Assembly: GCA_015680685.1 (NCBI GenBank)
Contig: MNCI01029388.1
Coordinates: 42,971-106,970 of the forward strand
Length of the DNA: 64,000 nucleotides
Direction: 5' to 3'
From: Gnetum montanum
Taxonomy: Eukaryota; Streptophyta; Gnetopsida; Gnetales; Gnetaceae
Shown here: piece by piece, positions 1 to 10,262 of the stretch
How positions within the stretch are numbered: the first letter of the stretch is position 1
Layout of the letters: the number at the start of each line of letters is the position of its first letter
The notes under the pieces: model-generated
What the model saw: the letters and a program-made list of their open reading frames with translations, nothing else
The model's database searches: none
What the model was told of the DNA's origin: nothing
Made by a program: the position numbers and the translations under genes

Positions 1-2304
1 GTGCGTAGCATTGGTTGTGCCACCAAGCCTTAGATGAACTAACCACTAAGCTCACATGTGTTGGGTTGATGGACTTGTTCTTATCCCTTAGCCCAAGAAT
101 CTTGGTGGCCAAAATGATCATGATCATCGACTCCTTCAGTAGTGACATTAGGCATTTCATCACCTAGGTATGTAGTGTGAGGATAATGCTACACCTTAGT
201 GAGGCCTTCGTTGTTGACCTCTTTGGACTTTCTATTGATGGCCTGTTGGTCATTGATAAGGCCAATAGGGAGGTGGATCACAAAGGAAAGATTGAGGACT
301 AGTTGGATGCCACCCTATCTCACAAGGACATACCCATTAAGTACATGCTTGTGCCTAAGGTTTGAGAGCTCTACCCTCTCTTTTGTGCCCATGCCTTTCC
401 AAAGTTGCTCTCCTAAGGGAAACTCCTTGGGGTGTAGTAAGAATGGGTGATGAAAGAGGTGTTATATGAGGGCACAAGGTTCAACTGGGCCTCCTACATC
501 ACCATTGGCTTACATGTAGAGATCACTAGGCTATGCTTCAACCTCCAAGTGAGGTCTCATGTACACTTCATGTTCTTCGTAGGATATCTACGAAGGTTCG
601 CAGAGCTCCTAGTGGTTTTTGATGATGGGAGATGGGTCATGTAGGATCGTGAGTAGTTTTCAAAGCCTTAAATTAAGCATATGTTCATGACCACTCACAT
701 GGAAGACACCCCAGAGGGGATCGATGAGTCGTATTTAGTAATGAATAAAGGTCTCTTGTGGCAGTCACACTATTTACATGATAGCATGGACGAGGGTCCC
801 CTAGTTGCCATTGGGGATGTGAGTAAGACAAACCACTATATTGTGGAGATGGTGGGATTGTCCAAGGTGAAGATCAAGAAAATCTACTCCAAGCATTACA
901 GCTTATGCATAGAGGTCACAGGTTAATATATGTACTTTATTAGATGCATCCATTTTTTGTAGTTTTCATGTTTATACTTTTATGTTTTTTACTATGTTAT
1001 ATTAATGTGCTAATGTATATTACCATGTGCTAACATTTTATTCTTGTAAATTATCAAAATTAGGAGAGAGGGCTATAAGAGAAATAGTAGAAATAGTAGC
1101 AAAGCAAGCCCCTCCTGAAGTTCAGGGGGAAGCACATGGGAAGGAGCTATGGGAGGCCATAGAGACCCTCCAATAGTTGGAGAAGGAAGGGCTACTCCAC
1201 CCCAACAGGGATGATTTTGATAGCCTATTTAATGGTATGTAGTTGGGTGATCCCCCTGCTCTCACACCTGAGGTAAGTCCCTTAGATTGCTATTTGTTGT
1301 TGCTATTTTGCTCTAGCATCTTTGGCTGTTTAATTCTTACTAAGTTTATTGTTATTTTGTAGTCTCAGATGCAATTGCAAGAGGTCTAATGTCTACCTAC
1401 CACATGAAGCTATGAGTAGACATTCCCAACAACTTTTCCTTCATTGAAGACATTGTGGAGGACATGGTTGATCACCTACAATAGGTAGATCCCAAGCTTG
1501 ATATGTGTGTGATTTTTCTTTCCTTTTATGCCATACCAATTAAAAGCTTAGTTTGTGGCTAAAGTTCATTTACTTGTTGTATGCTGAAAAGTTCCAAGCT
1601 TTGCTAGGATTTGAGTAGGGTGGCCAAAGTGAATGTTGTTCCTAAGTTCCCTCTTGAAGTGAAGCAAGTGCCTCATCATATATACAAGGGAGTCAGCAAA
1701 TGCATGCTTTTGTGCACAAAAGCATTGTGGGTCTACAACTACTCGAATGAGCACCTGTGGAAGCATGTTCATGAGCTCCAAGATAGGGTGACAAGCCAAG
1801 ACACAAAGATTGGGGACCTTCAGTCTTGATATGGCGTTCTGGTAGCTTGGTCATAGGGAGACAGAACCTAGTGGACCATAAAGATAGACTATGCTAGGTA
1901 CTAGTTGGCCATCTAGGATAAAAATGAGACCACCCAAGAGATCATCCAGCAATAGCTATAGATGGATTTGCTTTCCTAAAAGAACTAGGACTAGAAAAAC
2001 TATAGTACAAAGGTGTATAGGTGGGAGATAGATCCAAAAGAACCACAAGAACCACTACAAGCACAAGCGTGATGTGTACCTTAATTAGTACAAGGAGGAG
2101 TCTGTTGAACGTCATTACTTTGAGATGTTCCTTGAGGCAGTTGGTGGGAGATGGACCTACAACTTGTTCACTCATCATACTATGATGGGTGGCTCCCCAA
2201 AGAGGCAGATTTTCACACCCTCAAGAGAGCCTTCATCTACTAAATTTATTAGAGATCCACTTGCATGGACCCTTGTGGACAAAGGCAAGACCCTTGTACA
2301 GATT
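1..2304 (+). pseudogene. aORF-A of E2, accessory gene, exons 4 to about 8 (first part)
   Basis: This is an accessory protein of unknown function, antisense to its host element. One frame from about base 64 reads through to about 923 with only TAG/TGA/TAA interruptions and ends at a donor-like gtcacag/gttaat. Conserved pieces include VDLFGLSIDG near 214, HAFPKLLS near 390 and HFMFFVGYLRRFAELLVVF at about 560-618; each aligns with aORF-B and aORF-C. Later exons are 1064-1272 (ends gag/gtaagt), about 1363-1500 (EDMVDHL) and 1608-2304 (VPHHIYKGVSKCMLLCTKALW). The gene is cut at 2304 by the 3' LTR of E1 and resumes at 28991. The protein family was not recognised; resemblance to plant transposon-associated aORF proteins is only an impression. 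Stops are mostly TAG at expected Trp/Gln codons. Confidence 0.75.
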
Positions 2305-2843
2305 TGTAGCAATCAAAAATGTTAGTGGTTGGAACACTGAGAGGTCATCAGATGTACAACCTAACCTTAGATCCATGTGAGGGTCGATCTAGAGAAAAAT
2401 GAAAATAGGGTGCCCTGAATGATCTGGTTGATCAGATAAGGACTTAACTAGTGTACAATAACCTTTTATAAATTTTTGGTTTTAAGGATGTTAGGTGTAA
2501 CTTAAACGATGAACAACAAATGGAAACTGATAGAAAATGATGCAAAATATGATAACAACAAAACAAAATGAAACAGGCTTAGGTGAGAAAGTGCACCACC
2601 CCAAGATCAGGGGATTTGATCTCTATTTGGCTGAAGCAGGTGTACAACTGATGTGCAGTATGGATAGGCATAGCTTGTAATGAAGCGGTATGGTCACAAC
2701 TCCTCGAACTACAATCAATAGCTTGCCAATAGGAACCTTCTACTTGCCAATCTCTCTGCCAAAGCTAATCACTAGAAAGCCAAAATGCCAAAATGCTAAT
2801 GACACTCCCCAAAAGCCAACCCCTTGAATGTTGTTCACTGGTG

Positions 2844-2851
2844 TATTTATA
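2844..2851 (-). promoter_or_regulatory. LTR TATA box of E1 (left LTR)
   Basis: TATAAATA on the minus strand. The same box lies at the equivalent place in the right LTR (27391-27398), in the E2 LTR (35152-35159) and, less perfectly, in the E3 LTR near 56600. Its strand agrees with the direction of gag and pol. Confidence 0.6.
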
Positions 2852-3254
2852 GAGTCAAATGTGGGAGAGAAACGTGGTTTGGATGCCACATTTCTTGGGT
2901 CCCACAAAGTGTAGATGTGACTATGCCATTCTGCTATGTGATGCTAGATGTGAGACCTGCTATGTTGTGACCATACCACTGAAATTTCATGTGCCAACAT
3001 CTAGTGAACTACCATGTTTGTTACAAGGAAAGATTCCAAAAATGAATGCAAAGTGGAGCCTGTGCTCCAGGACTACGTCTTTCCTACCCTTGCGAGTGGG
3101 GTTAAGCATAGGGACAACTTTGGGGATAGTAAGGGGGGTGCCAAAAAAGAAAAAGCAAACTTGTTGATTTTGTCCATTGAAGAGATGCTAGGATGAAAGT
3201 GACTATAGCCAACAAGTACTGGAAACATCTTGATGCTTCCATGCGAGTGTTACA

Positions 3255-4090
3255 CTATTTACGCTACCTAGCGTATTGGCGCAGCGTAAACACTCAAGTG
3301 CTATGCTACGTAGCGTAGCAGCTAGTCTTGAAAGAAATCTTGCCTAAAAGCTGAAAACACCTATTTGAGGCCTAGCTAGGCAAGCAACTGCAATGCACTA
3401 TTTCATGCTAAAAAGTCCTGAGACCTATTGAGTTCACCCTTAGGATGCTTTGGTGCTTTGTGTTCTTGCTACGCTGTGTGCAGCATAGCATAACATAGCA
3501 CCGAGTGTTACATGAATTCCTGTGTGATTTGCCATGCTTTATCAAGAAACTTTGCTTAGGGTCTGAGGGTGAAGTGGGACAGGTAGTTTTGGAGCCTAGA
3601 ATGTGGCCAAGTGTAATCCCTTTTATGAGGAACCACTTGGTAGGGGACCTTTATGCATTCTGACCTTGCTACATTGTGCTATGCTGAATAGCATAGCATA
3701 GCACCCATGTTGGCTTGAATTCTAGCTTGCTTTGTAATCATTTTGTCACAAAATATTAGTCATGTCCTAGTATGTCAGTAGAGAAAACCTGTTTGACAGT
3801 TGAAGCATGGGTAAATACACTTACTCAATCAGAGCCATCTAAGTAGGAGCATTGCCAAAGTGCATCCCTGCTATGTTGTGCTATGCTATGTAGCATAGCA
3901 TAGCATAGCACTCAAGTTGAGATGATTTCTGACAAAGTTCACCACATTGTACTACGTCGTGTTGCTTATTCATCAAGGATGAAGTGGGGTAGATGTCCTG
4001 GGGACTGAGTCATTATCAACTACATCTTTGGTTCCTGTCAATCTCCTTAAGGCCTTCTACGCTATGCAGTGTAGCATAGCATAATAGGTC
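3255..4090. repeat. U3 palindromic units of E1 (TGCTACGCTA/TAGCGTAGCA type)
   Basis: Clusters of dyads built from CTACGCTA/TAGCGTAG and decayed CTATGCTA forms occur near 3265-3320, 3470-3510, 3665-3710, 3868-3915 and 4055-4085, that is about every 190 bp. The right LTR has the matching set at 27785-27885, 28025-28070, 28235-28265, 28428-28475 and 28615-28650. They lie upstream of the LTR TATA. The same motif occurs near the aORF-B promoter and introns and in the leader of E1, but I did not see it in E2 or E3. Confidence 0.8.
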
Positions 4091-4430
4091 TCACAGTTAG
4101 AAAACTTGCCAAACTTTTTTACTCATATTGAACACTTTTGGTAGCTTCTAGCATGGTCCCTAGGTAGACTGTTAGCTGGGTCAAGTGTCAAGCTAGGTAG
4201 GCTAGGGCATGTAGCAAGCCTATTAGACCAAGCAATAGAAAATTTTCCAGACTATATGGTCTACCCCCAATGCCAAGTTGATGCAAATTGGCCTTGTGGC
4301 TGGGTGCCATGTTGACTGTGCTATAGAGGGCATTGTCTACACGGTCTAGTGTGATACTAGACTTGCAAGAACCCTTGCCCACATTTTGGGACTATTGAAT
4401 CATGAGAGTCCCATAATTTATGGTGTTTCA

Positions 4431-4446
4431 ATGGCCCCTCTTTGTT
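4431..4446 (-). promoter_or_regulatory. Polypurine tract of E1
   Basis: On the minus strand the bases just before the 3' LTR read caacaaagaggggccat, with an AAAGAGGGG purine run 4 bases from the TG of the LTR. This is the expected place and composition for the plus-strand primer. Confidence 0.6.
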
Positions 4447-5846
4447 GATGTTTGGAGGATTTTCCCAATAGACGTCGACAAAGAATATGAAGCACCATGA
4501 AGAACTAGATACCAACATCACTCTTTAGTGTCCGCTCGAATAACGCTTTGCTATAGTTGAGAGTACTTGGAAGGCGATGTCGGATAGGGGGAAAGGGATG
4601 AATTTAAGAAAATAGGTTTAGGGAAGTGAAAAGTATAATGCTTTGGAAAACTGTTGCCATAGCATGATCCTTCGTTGGCGTGCTTATGAGGGAGTCAGCA
4701 CACATGGATGTCTTTCTTTGTTGGCCTTTGAACTCTCACCAGAGTGCTTAGAGATGGTCAATTTATGGTTGAAGTGATTGTAAAGGAGCACACAATGTCA
4801 TTTTTTTTTGCATTGATAATATTTTTCTTTTTTATGCTTTTTTTTGCTACACACCCTTGTCCACTTGCAGACAACCTTGCTGTTATTGTAGGACAGGTGT
4901 TTCCTCCCCAAGATGAGTTATGTTACATCCATGTGGGGCTTTGACCTACCTACAAATGCTTCCCGTGGGGTAAGCTGTGTTACGCCCATCATGGACTTGG
5001 CGGTTGGGCATGTGGAAGGGCTTTATGTGCATTGGAAAAGCTTGTAAAGGGGATGTGAAAAACTGCAAGTATAGGGAACGGGGGTTAAGTTGGTTGAGAG
5101 GGATGGTAGGGTATGCATTCTTAAGTAGCTAAGCTAATTAGAGCAATCACTTTGAAACAATGTAGTGTCTTGCTCTTGTGGCGAAACACATCTCTAAATG
5201 ACGCTATCTTAGCTTGTATCCTACAAACACAATAGAGAGAGAGAAAAAAGCAACCATTGGGTGAAGTGAGGGAAAAGTCCTTCTTGCTCTGGACGCTGGT
5301 AGAGTGTGAAGTGCTATATCTGACATGTGTGATGTCCAAAGTAGGAAGGCCAGTAGGGGTTCTAACAATGACTGGTTGGAAAGGTTGGCACTAAAAAGGC
5401 TAGGAGCGACAGTGATGCGAGTGCTTAGGATTCCTTGCCCAAGGAAAACATCATGCAGTCCAACTACAAGGTGAGAAGCCTAACAGCTAAACATCTTTTG
5501 GGCTTGGATGATGGTGAGGGCTGGAGGGTGAAAACCTTGTGGCTGGGCCACAATAGTGTTAGGACTCTAGCAATAAGTGTTGATGGTAAGAGCTACTACT
5601 AGGATGATTGGCTATGGTAGCAGTAGCTCCAGAAGGGCAGCAAGATGTCAAATGACATCTCTAAAAGATTAGCAAGATTGTAGGGGTGGTGATGTTGCAT
5701 ATGTTCTGGAGAGTTTTTCCTTAGCAACATGAATTACATTCTGGAACTGCAATGTTCCACCCCATGTTGTCTAAGAAGTTGAATTTGTGCATGCTCGCTT
5801 GTTCATAGGGTCGTGGATGTAAGCTACAAGGCGTTGCACTGAAAAC
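4447..5846 (-). other. 3' untranslated region of E1, no gene seen
   Basis: About 1.4 kb between the PPT and the minisatellite downstream of integrase. I see no conserved frame. It includes a T-rich stretch at 4801-4850. It is likely 3' UTR of the element; other decayed sequence is possible. Confidence 0.45.
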
Positions 5847-6130
5847 CTAGTTTGAGGTCTTGGTAGACCATTAGATGTGCTGGTTTAAGGTCCTAGTAGA
5901 CTGCTATGCTAGTTTAAGGTCTTAGCAAACCATTGTGCTAGTTTATCATCATAGCAGACAGTGGATGGCTAGTTTAAGATCATAGCAGACCATGCTATGG
6001 GTGCCAGTTTTATGTCATGGACCAAAGATAGGTTGTGCTAGTTTAATGTCATAGTGGACATTCTATGCCAGTTTATAGTCACAGCAGACTATCTATGCCA
6101 TTTTTATGTCATAGCAGATGTTCTGCTTAT
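5847..6130. repeat. Minisatellite array c of E1 (downstream of integrase)
   Basis: About eight degenerate units of roughly 29-36 bp with the core CTAGTTTAAGGTCATAGCAG followed by A/GACC. The array starts right after the stop of the integrase ORF (6161). The same core, in the same orientation relative to the element, occurs in six other arrays in this window. Tandem repeats in the 3' UTR of Ogre-type Tat elements are known, which supports the lineage call. Confidence 0.85.
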
Positions 6131-6160
6131 CTTGCTTCATATCTGATGTGATCCTTTACA

Positions 6161-9100
6161 TCAAACGTAGTACCACTTGAGGTACAAGTGATTAACAGGA
6201 TTTTCAAACTCATTGCCATTCATATAAGCCAGTTTGAAGGCCCCATTCTCATAACCTTTCGTGACTATGAAAGGACCTTCCCAGTTTGTTGAGAATTTGC
6301 TTACAAGTTCACGAACAGCCTTGAGGACTAGGTTCCTCTTTTTGATTGGTCATTGATGTAGGATGCAGTGGTGCTTTTGCCATTTCTTGTCTTGGTACCA
6401 TTTGATACGACTAAGTGTTTGGGCATGCTCCTCCTGTCAGAGTCAAGATCAATGATCCTTGACTCGTTGTTTTGAGTCTCATCCACAATGTTCGAGAGGA
6501 TCATCTGAAGTGATGGAACCTATAATTCAAGAGGTAACATGGCTTCAGATCCATAAACAAGACTGTATGGAGTCTTACCTATAGTAGTTCTACATATTGT
6601 ACGATAAGCCCATAATACGTAGAGGATTTGCTCATGCCATCACCTCATGTTGCTACTAAGCATATTTTTGAGCAAGTTGATGATGGCCTTGTTGGTTTCC
6701 TCTACCTACCCATTTTCCTGTGGGTAGTATGGTGATGAAAAAGAGTATCTAATGCCAAGGTTTTCACAAAAGGTTTTGGTTTTTGTGATACTAAACTGTG
6801 GCCCATTGTCCATCATAATAGTCATGGGAAGACCAAACCTTGTTACTATGTTATCCAAGATAAAGTGGCAAACCTTTTGAGATGTCTTCTTTCTCAGGGG
6901 AATAGCCTCTACCCACTTTGTGAAGTATTCCATTGTAGTGATAATGAAATTATGTCCTATAGAATACTTAGGTGTGATTGGTCCTATGATATCTAGTCCC
7001 CAACGTTGGAATGGCCACATGATCTATGTAGGATGTAATTTAGTGGGCGACACATGTATGAGATTCACATGGCATTGACATACATCGCACATCCTAACTT
7101 TGGCAAAGCAATCTCATTCTATGCATGGCTAGTAGTACCCTAGGCATCTAATTTTTGCTACGATAGCCTTGTGAGCTATGTGCCCTCCACATAGTCCCTC
7201 ATGGACTTCATTAACAATCTTTTGTGCTTCTTCCCCACTAACACATGCTAGCAATATCCCATCAAAGGAGCGTTTGCATAAAGTATTATCTCCTATTAGG
7301 ACATATTGCTGGGCTTATTTTTGTATTGCATCCTTTTGAGTGGACGTCAAGCTATGTGGGGGTTTGCCATATTGAAGGTAAGCTTTAATGTTGGCATACC
7401 ACTCTTGGGTATCTATTGCACTCATAGATGCAATGTGTGCCACTTGAGTAATAAGATCTATGCATTCTATTATCAAAGCGAGCAAGGTTGCAAATAGGTG
7501 CAATGGCATTTTTAATGCTAATGTGGCTAGCGCATCAGCTATTGTGTTCTTGTTATGAGGCACGTGTTGAATGTCTAAGGTTGTAAAATTTTTTAGTAAA
7601 TTCTTGGCTAAGCTACAATAAGGTTGTAAGTGTGAAGCTTTGCAAGCATAGACTTTAGTGATCTGGCTAATGACTAGCTGCGAGTCGCCTTGGATTGCCA
7701 AATGTTGGATTTTTAGCTCTTGAGCTACTAGAAGGCCCCTATGGAGTCCTTCATACTTAGCCACATTTTTGGTGCAAAGGAATGCAAAATGGTACATGAA
7801 GGGTCAAATTTCCTAAGAGGGAAATGTAAGAATAGCAACGGTGATACCATCTCATGTGGTTGAAGCATCATCAAAATGTAAACTGGCTTCGAAGTTAGCT
7901 AGTACAGGATTTACACTATTGATATGTTCATCTAGGAATTTGGGTTCTATTATTGCCTGATCGTCAATGGGTGACGTTGTAAGCTGTGTGGCTATTACTT
8001 GACCTTTTGTTGATGATTGTGCCACATAATGTAAATCGAATTCTACCATTATAGCTTTCCATTGGGCTATCCTACTGCTCTCGTATAAGTTAGTTGTCAT
8101 AGCTCGAAGTATATTGCTTTTGCATATGATGTTAACTTTGCTATGAAACAGGTAATGTCTCCATTTTTTGAGCACAAATACTAGTGCAAGACAATATTTT
8201 CTACCTCGTTGTACTTTTCCTCATAAGCTATTAATGCATGGCTTAAGCAATAGACTGGGATTTTAGACCTGTCATCTCGTTTTTGACATAGTAACGCTGC
8301 AATGGATGTGTCCAAGGTTGCAAGGTAGATGTAGAAAGGCCTATCCCTTTATGATGGGTAAATAGTTGGAAGATGCAAAAGCTCTTCCTTTAGGTTATCA
8401 AAGGCTTGTTGACATTGATCTGTCCACTTGAAGTTGATCCCCTTCTTAAGCAGATGTTGCATGGGGTGTAGCTTCTCTGTCAACCTCATGATAAAACTTT
8501 TGATAAACCATACTTTGCCTTGCAACCCATGCAACTATTTAAGGTTTGTAGGTAGTGCTAAGTTGACCATGGCCCTCACTTTATTGGGGCCACTCGTATT
8601 CGTATTTCCAACACTACAAAACCTAGCATGCATCCAGTTCTAACTCTGAAAACACATTTCCTTGGGTTGAGGTGCAGGTCATGCCTATGACAACATTGGA
8701 GGACTATATTGAGATCGTTGGGATGATCAATAGCTTCCTTAGAATTGACTGCTATGTTATCAATGTAATCGTTTAGTCTCTCCAAGAGCTAGTCACTAAA
8801 AATGTATGTCATCACTTGTTGATAGGTTGCTCCTGCATTTTTTAGTCCGAAGGACATCATTGTGTAGCAAAAGGTTCCCCAAGGGGTCATGAAAGTGGTT
8901 GCCAATTGATGCTCTGGATTTATATGGATCTAGTTATAGCTCGACAACCCATCCATGAAGGCCAGTAAGGCATGACCAACTGTAGTGTCGATAAGTTGAT
9001 CAATACTTGGCAATGGGAAATCATCCTTAAGGGTTGCTTTATTTAGGTCTCAAAAGTCTATACAAATTCATATACCTCCCATTTTCTTAGAAACTACAAC

Positions 9101-9628
9101 GATGTTCGACACCCATTCCAAGTAATCAAATGCCCGAATGAAACCAGCTTGATAAAGCTTGATGATTTCATAGCGTATGGCTAGTGCAATCTTCAGTTTG
9201 ACTTTACGAGCCTTTTGCTTGATTGCCTTGACATGTGGATCTAGGATAATGTTGTGCTATATGAGCTGCGGGTCTAAGCCCGACATGTCATCATATGACC
9301 ATGCAAATACTTTAACATTGTCATTGAGAAATTTTGAGATGTTTTGATGTACTTGTAGATGTAATAGGAAGATAACTTTCAAGGTTTTTGCTTCACCTCT
9401 AGAGGTAGTTACAAGGATTTCAATAAGAAGATCCTTAGTCACATCCTCGGCCTCTAAGTCTAAGGCATGGGCCAGATGTTTGGGCTAGTCTAGGGATGTT
9501 TCCAGGGATGCTACAGTGTCATGAGTAGATGGTCTAAAGTCTACCGATTCTAGATTCAAGCATCTTGTAAATCTACCGTAGGGACTCATCAAGGTCAAGG
9601 GTGGACAAAGATCACCATGCATAGCCAT
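6161..9628 (-). pseudogene. pol: E1 pol: RT, RNase H, archaeal RNase H, integrase (Tat-like)
   Basis: Reverse transcriptase, RNase H and integrase of a Ty3/Gypsy element, on a separate ORF whose likely start is ATG at 9628 (MAMHGDLCPP). The RT begins with KVFAWSYDDMSGLDPQLI (about 9300). The catalytic YxDD box is altered to YIDN (near 8762). Ordinary RNase H follows at about 8530-7980. A second, archaeal-type RNase H at about 7800-7500 (KYEGLHRGLLVAQELK, GDSQLVISQ, NTIADALATLA) is diagnostic of the Tat lineage. The integrase core has LDIIGP (about 6995), MMDNGPQF (about 6800) and, after a TAG stop at an expected Gln, the catalytic Glu near 6700. The C-terminus ends LKWYYV with TGA at 6161. 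Many TAG stops show it is dead. Confidence 0.88.
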
Positions 9629-9635
9629 TTTTCGA

Positions 9636-9660
9636 TTAGATCTGTCACAATGAGAAAATA
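9636..9660 (-). promoter_or_regulatory. Candidate splice acceptor before the E1 RT ORF
   Basis: On the minus strand the sequence just upstream of the RT ORF ATG reads ...ttgtgacag/atctaatcg. The E3 copy has a comparable T-rich tract ending acctag/gtgcc at 40432. Ogre-type Tat elements splice an intron between protease and RT; a joint here would link the gag-pro ORF to RT. No donor was firmly identified, so this is tentative. Confidence 0.3.
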
Positions 9661-9773
9661 GACCAAGTCAAGTGATACCTATTTGTAACAACACCATGTA
9701 ATGAATATTTGTAAAGAAATAATGCAACATGAGATAGTTATCAGTTACTATGAAAAATTTCTAAATCAAAATT

Positions 9774-9972
9774 GCTAGTTTAAGGTCTTAGCAGACCATA
9801 ACCATGTAAAATTTGTAAATTAGAATTGTTAGTTTAAGGTCTTAGTGGACTGTAATTGGGTGTAAAAAGAATGCTAAAATTGCTAGTTTAAGATCATGGT
9901 AGACTGTAACTAGGTTTTAAATGTAAAGAGAATGCTAAAGTTGCCAGTTTAAGGTCATGGCAGACCATTATA
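9774..9972. repeat. Minisatellite array b of E1 (between aORF and RT)
   Basis: Four units with the core GCTAGTTTAAGGTC-TRGCAGAC at about 9774, 9828, 9885 and 9945, spaced about 58 bp and separated by aatgtaaa-rich filler. It lies immediately upstream (sense) of the RT ORF. Confidence 0.8.
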
Positions 9973-10014
9973 ATGTAAAATTTGTAAAAATGAAATGAAA
10001 ATTTTGGTGGGCCC

Positions 10015-10262
10015 ACTTGTTATGCTGCAGCTGAGTGCTATGCTGCGACGAGGACATGCTACGCTACAAGGGTGTTTCGCATTATTCGGGACATGAAAGT
10101 AATAGTTGTTTTTTCGTGTTGACTATAAATAGGGGATTACCCCCTGGTAAACTTGTCATTTTCATTGTTAGAGCCAACACCTAGAGTGTAGCATGTTCGA
10201 ACTGCGAGAGAGTGTAACATGTGTAGCATAGTAGTTGAAAAAGCCAATTTGTGAGCAAGGCA
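10015..10262 (+). promoter_or_regulatory. Promoter and 5' UTR of aORF-B
   Basis: A clear plant TATA box, CTATAAATAGGGG, lies at 10123-10135, 139 bp before the aORF ATG. Upstream at 10020-10075 are three copies of the E1-specific motif (TATGCTGC, TATGCTGCG, GCTACGCTAC). The aORF therefore appears to be transcribed on the plus strand, opposite to the element, from its own promoter. Confidence 0.6.

Larger units (their letters stand above)
2305..4430 (-). repeat. E1 3' LTR (left copy)
   Basis: 2,126 bp, aligned end to end with 26853-28990. It begins TGTAGCAATCAAAAATG and ends TTTATGGTGTTTCA on the plus strand, so TG...CA termini are present. Orientation is minus: a TATAAATA box reads on the minus strand at 2851-2844, placing a U3 of about 1.6 kb between 4430 and 2851 and a short R/U5 toward 2305. 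The U3 holds about five palindromic units. Confidence 0.93.

Noticed and set aside
199-450. 83-codon plus-strand ORF at the start of the window
   Set aside because: The aORF-A homology runs in a different frame through the same bases.
5847-6130. Evenly spaced ~30-bp repeats resembling a CRISPR array
   Set aside because: Units are degenerate, spacing varies, there are no unique spacers or cas genes, and the context is a plant retrotransposon.
6161-9628. Endogenous pararetrovirus
   Set aside because: Integrase, flanking LTRs, a PPT and a target duplication are present, and there are no movement or coat protein genes.
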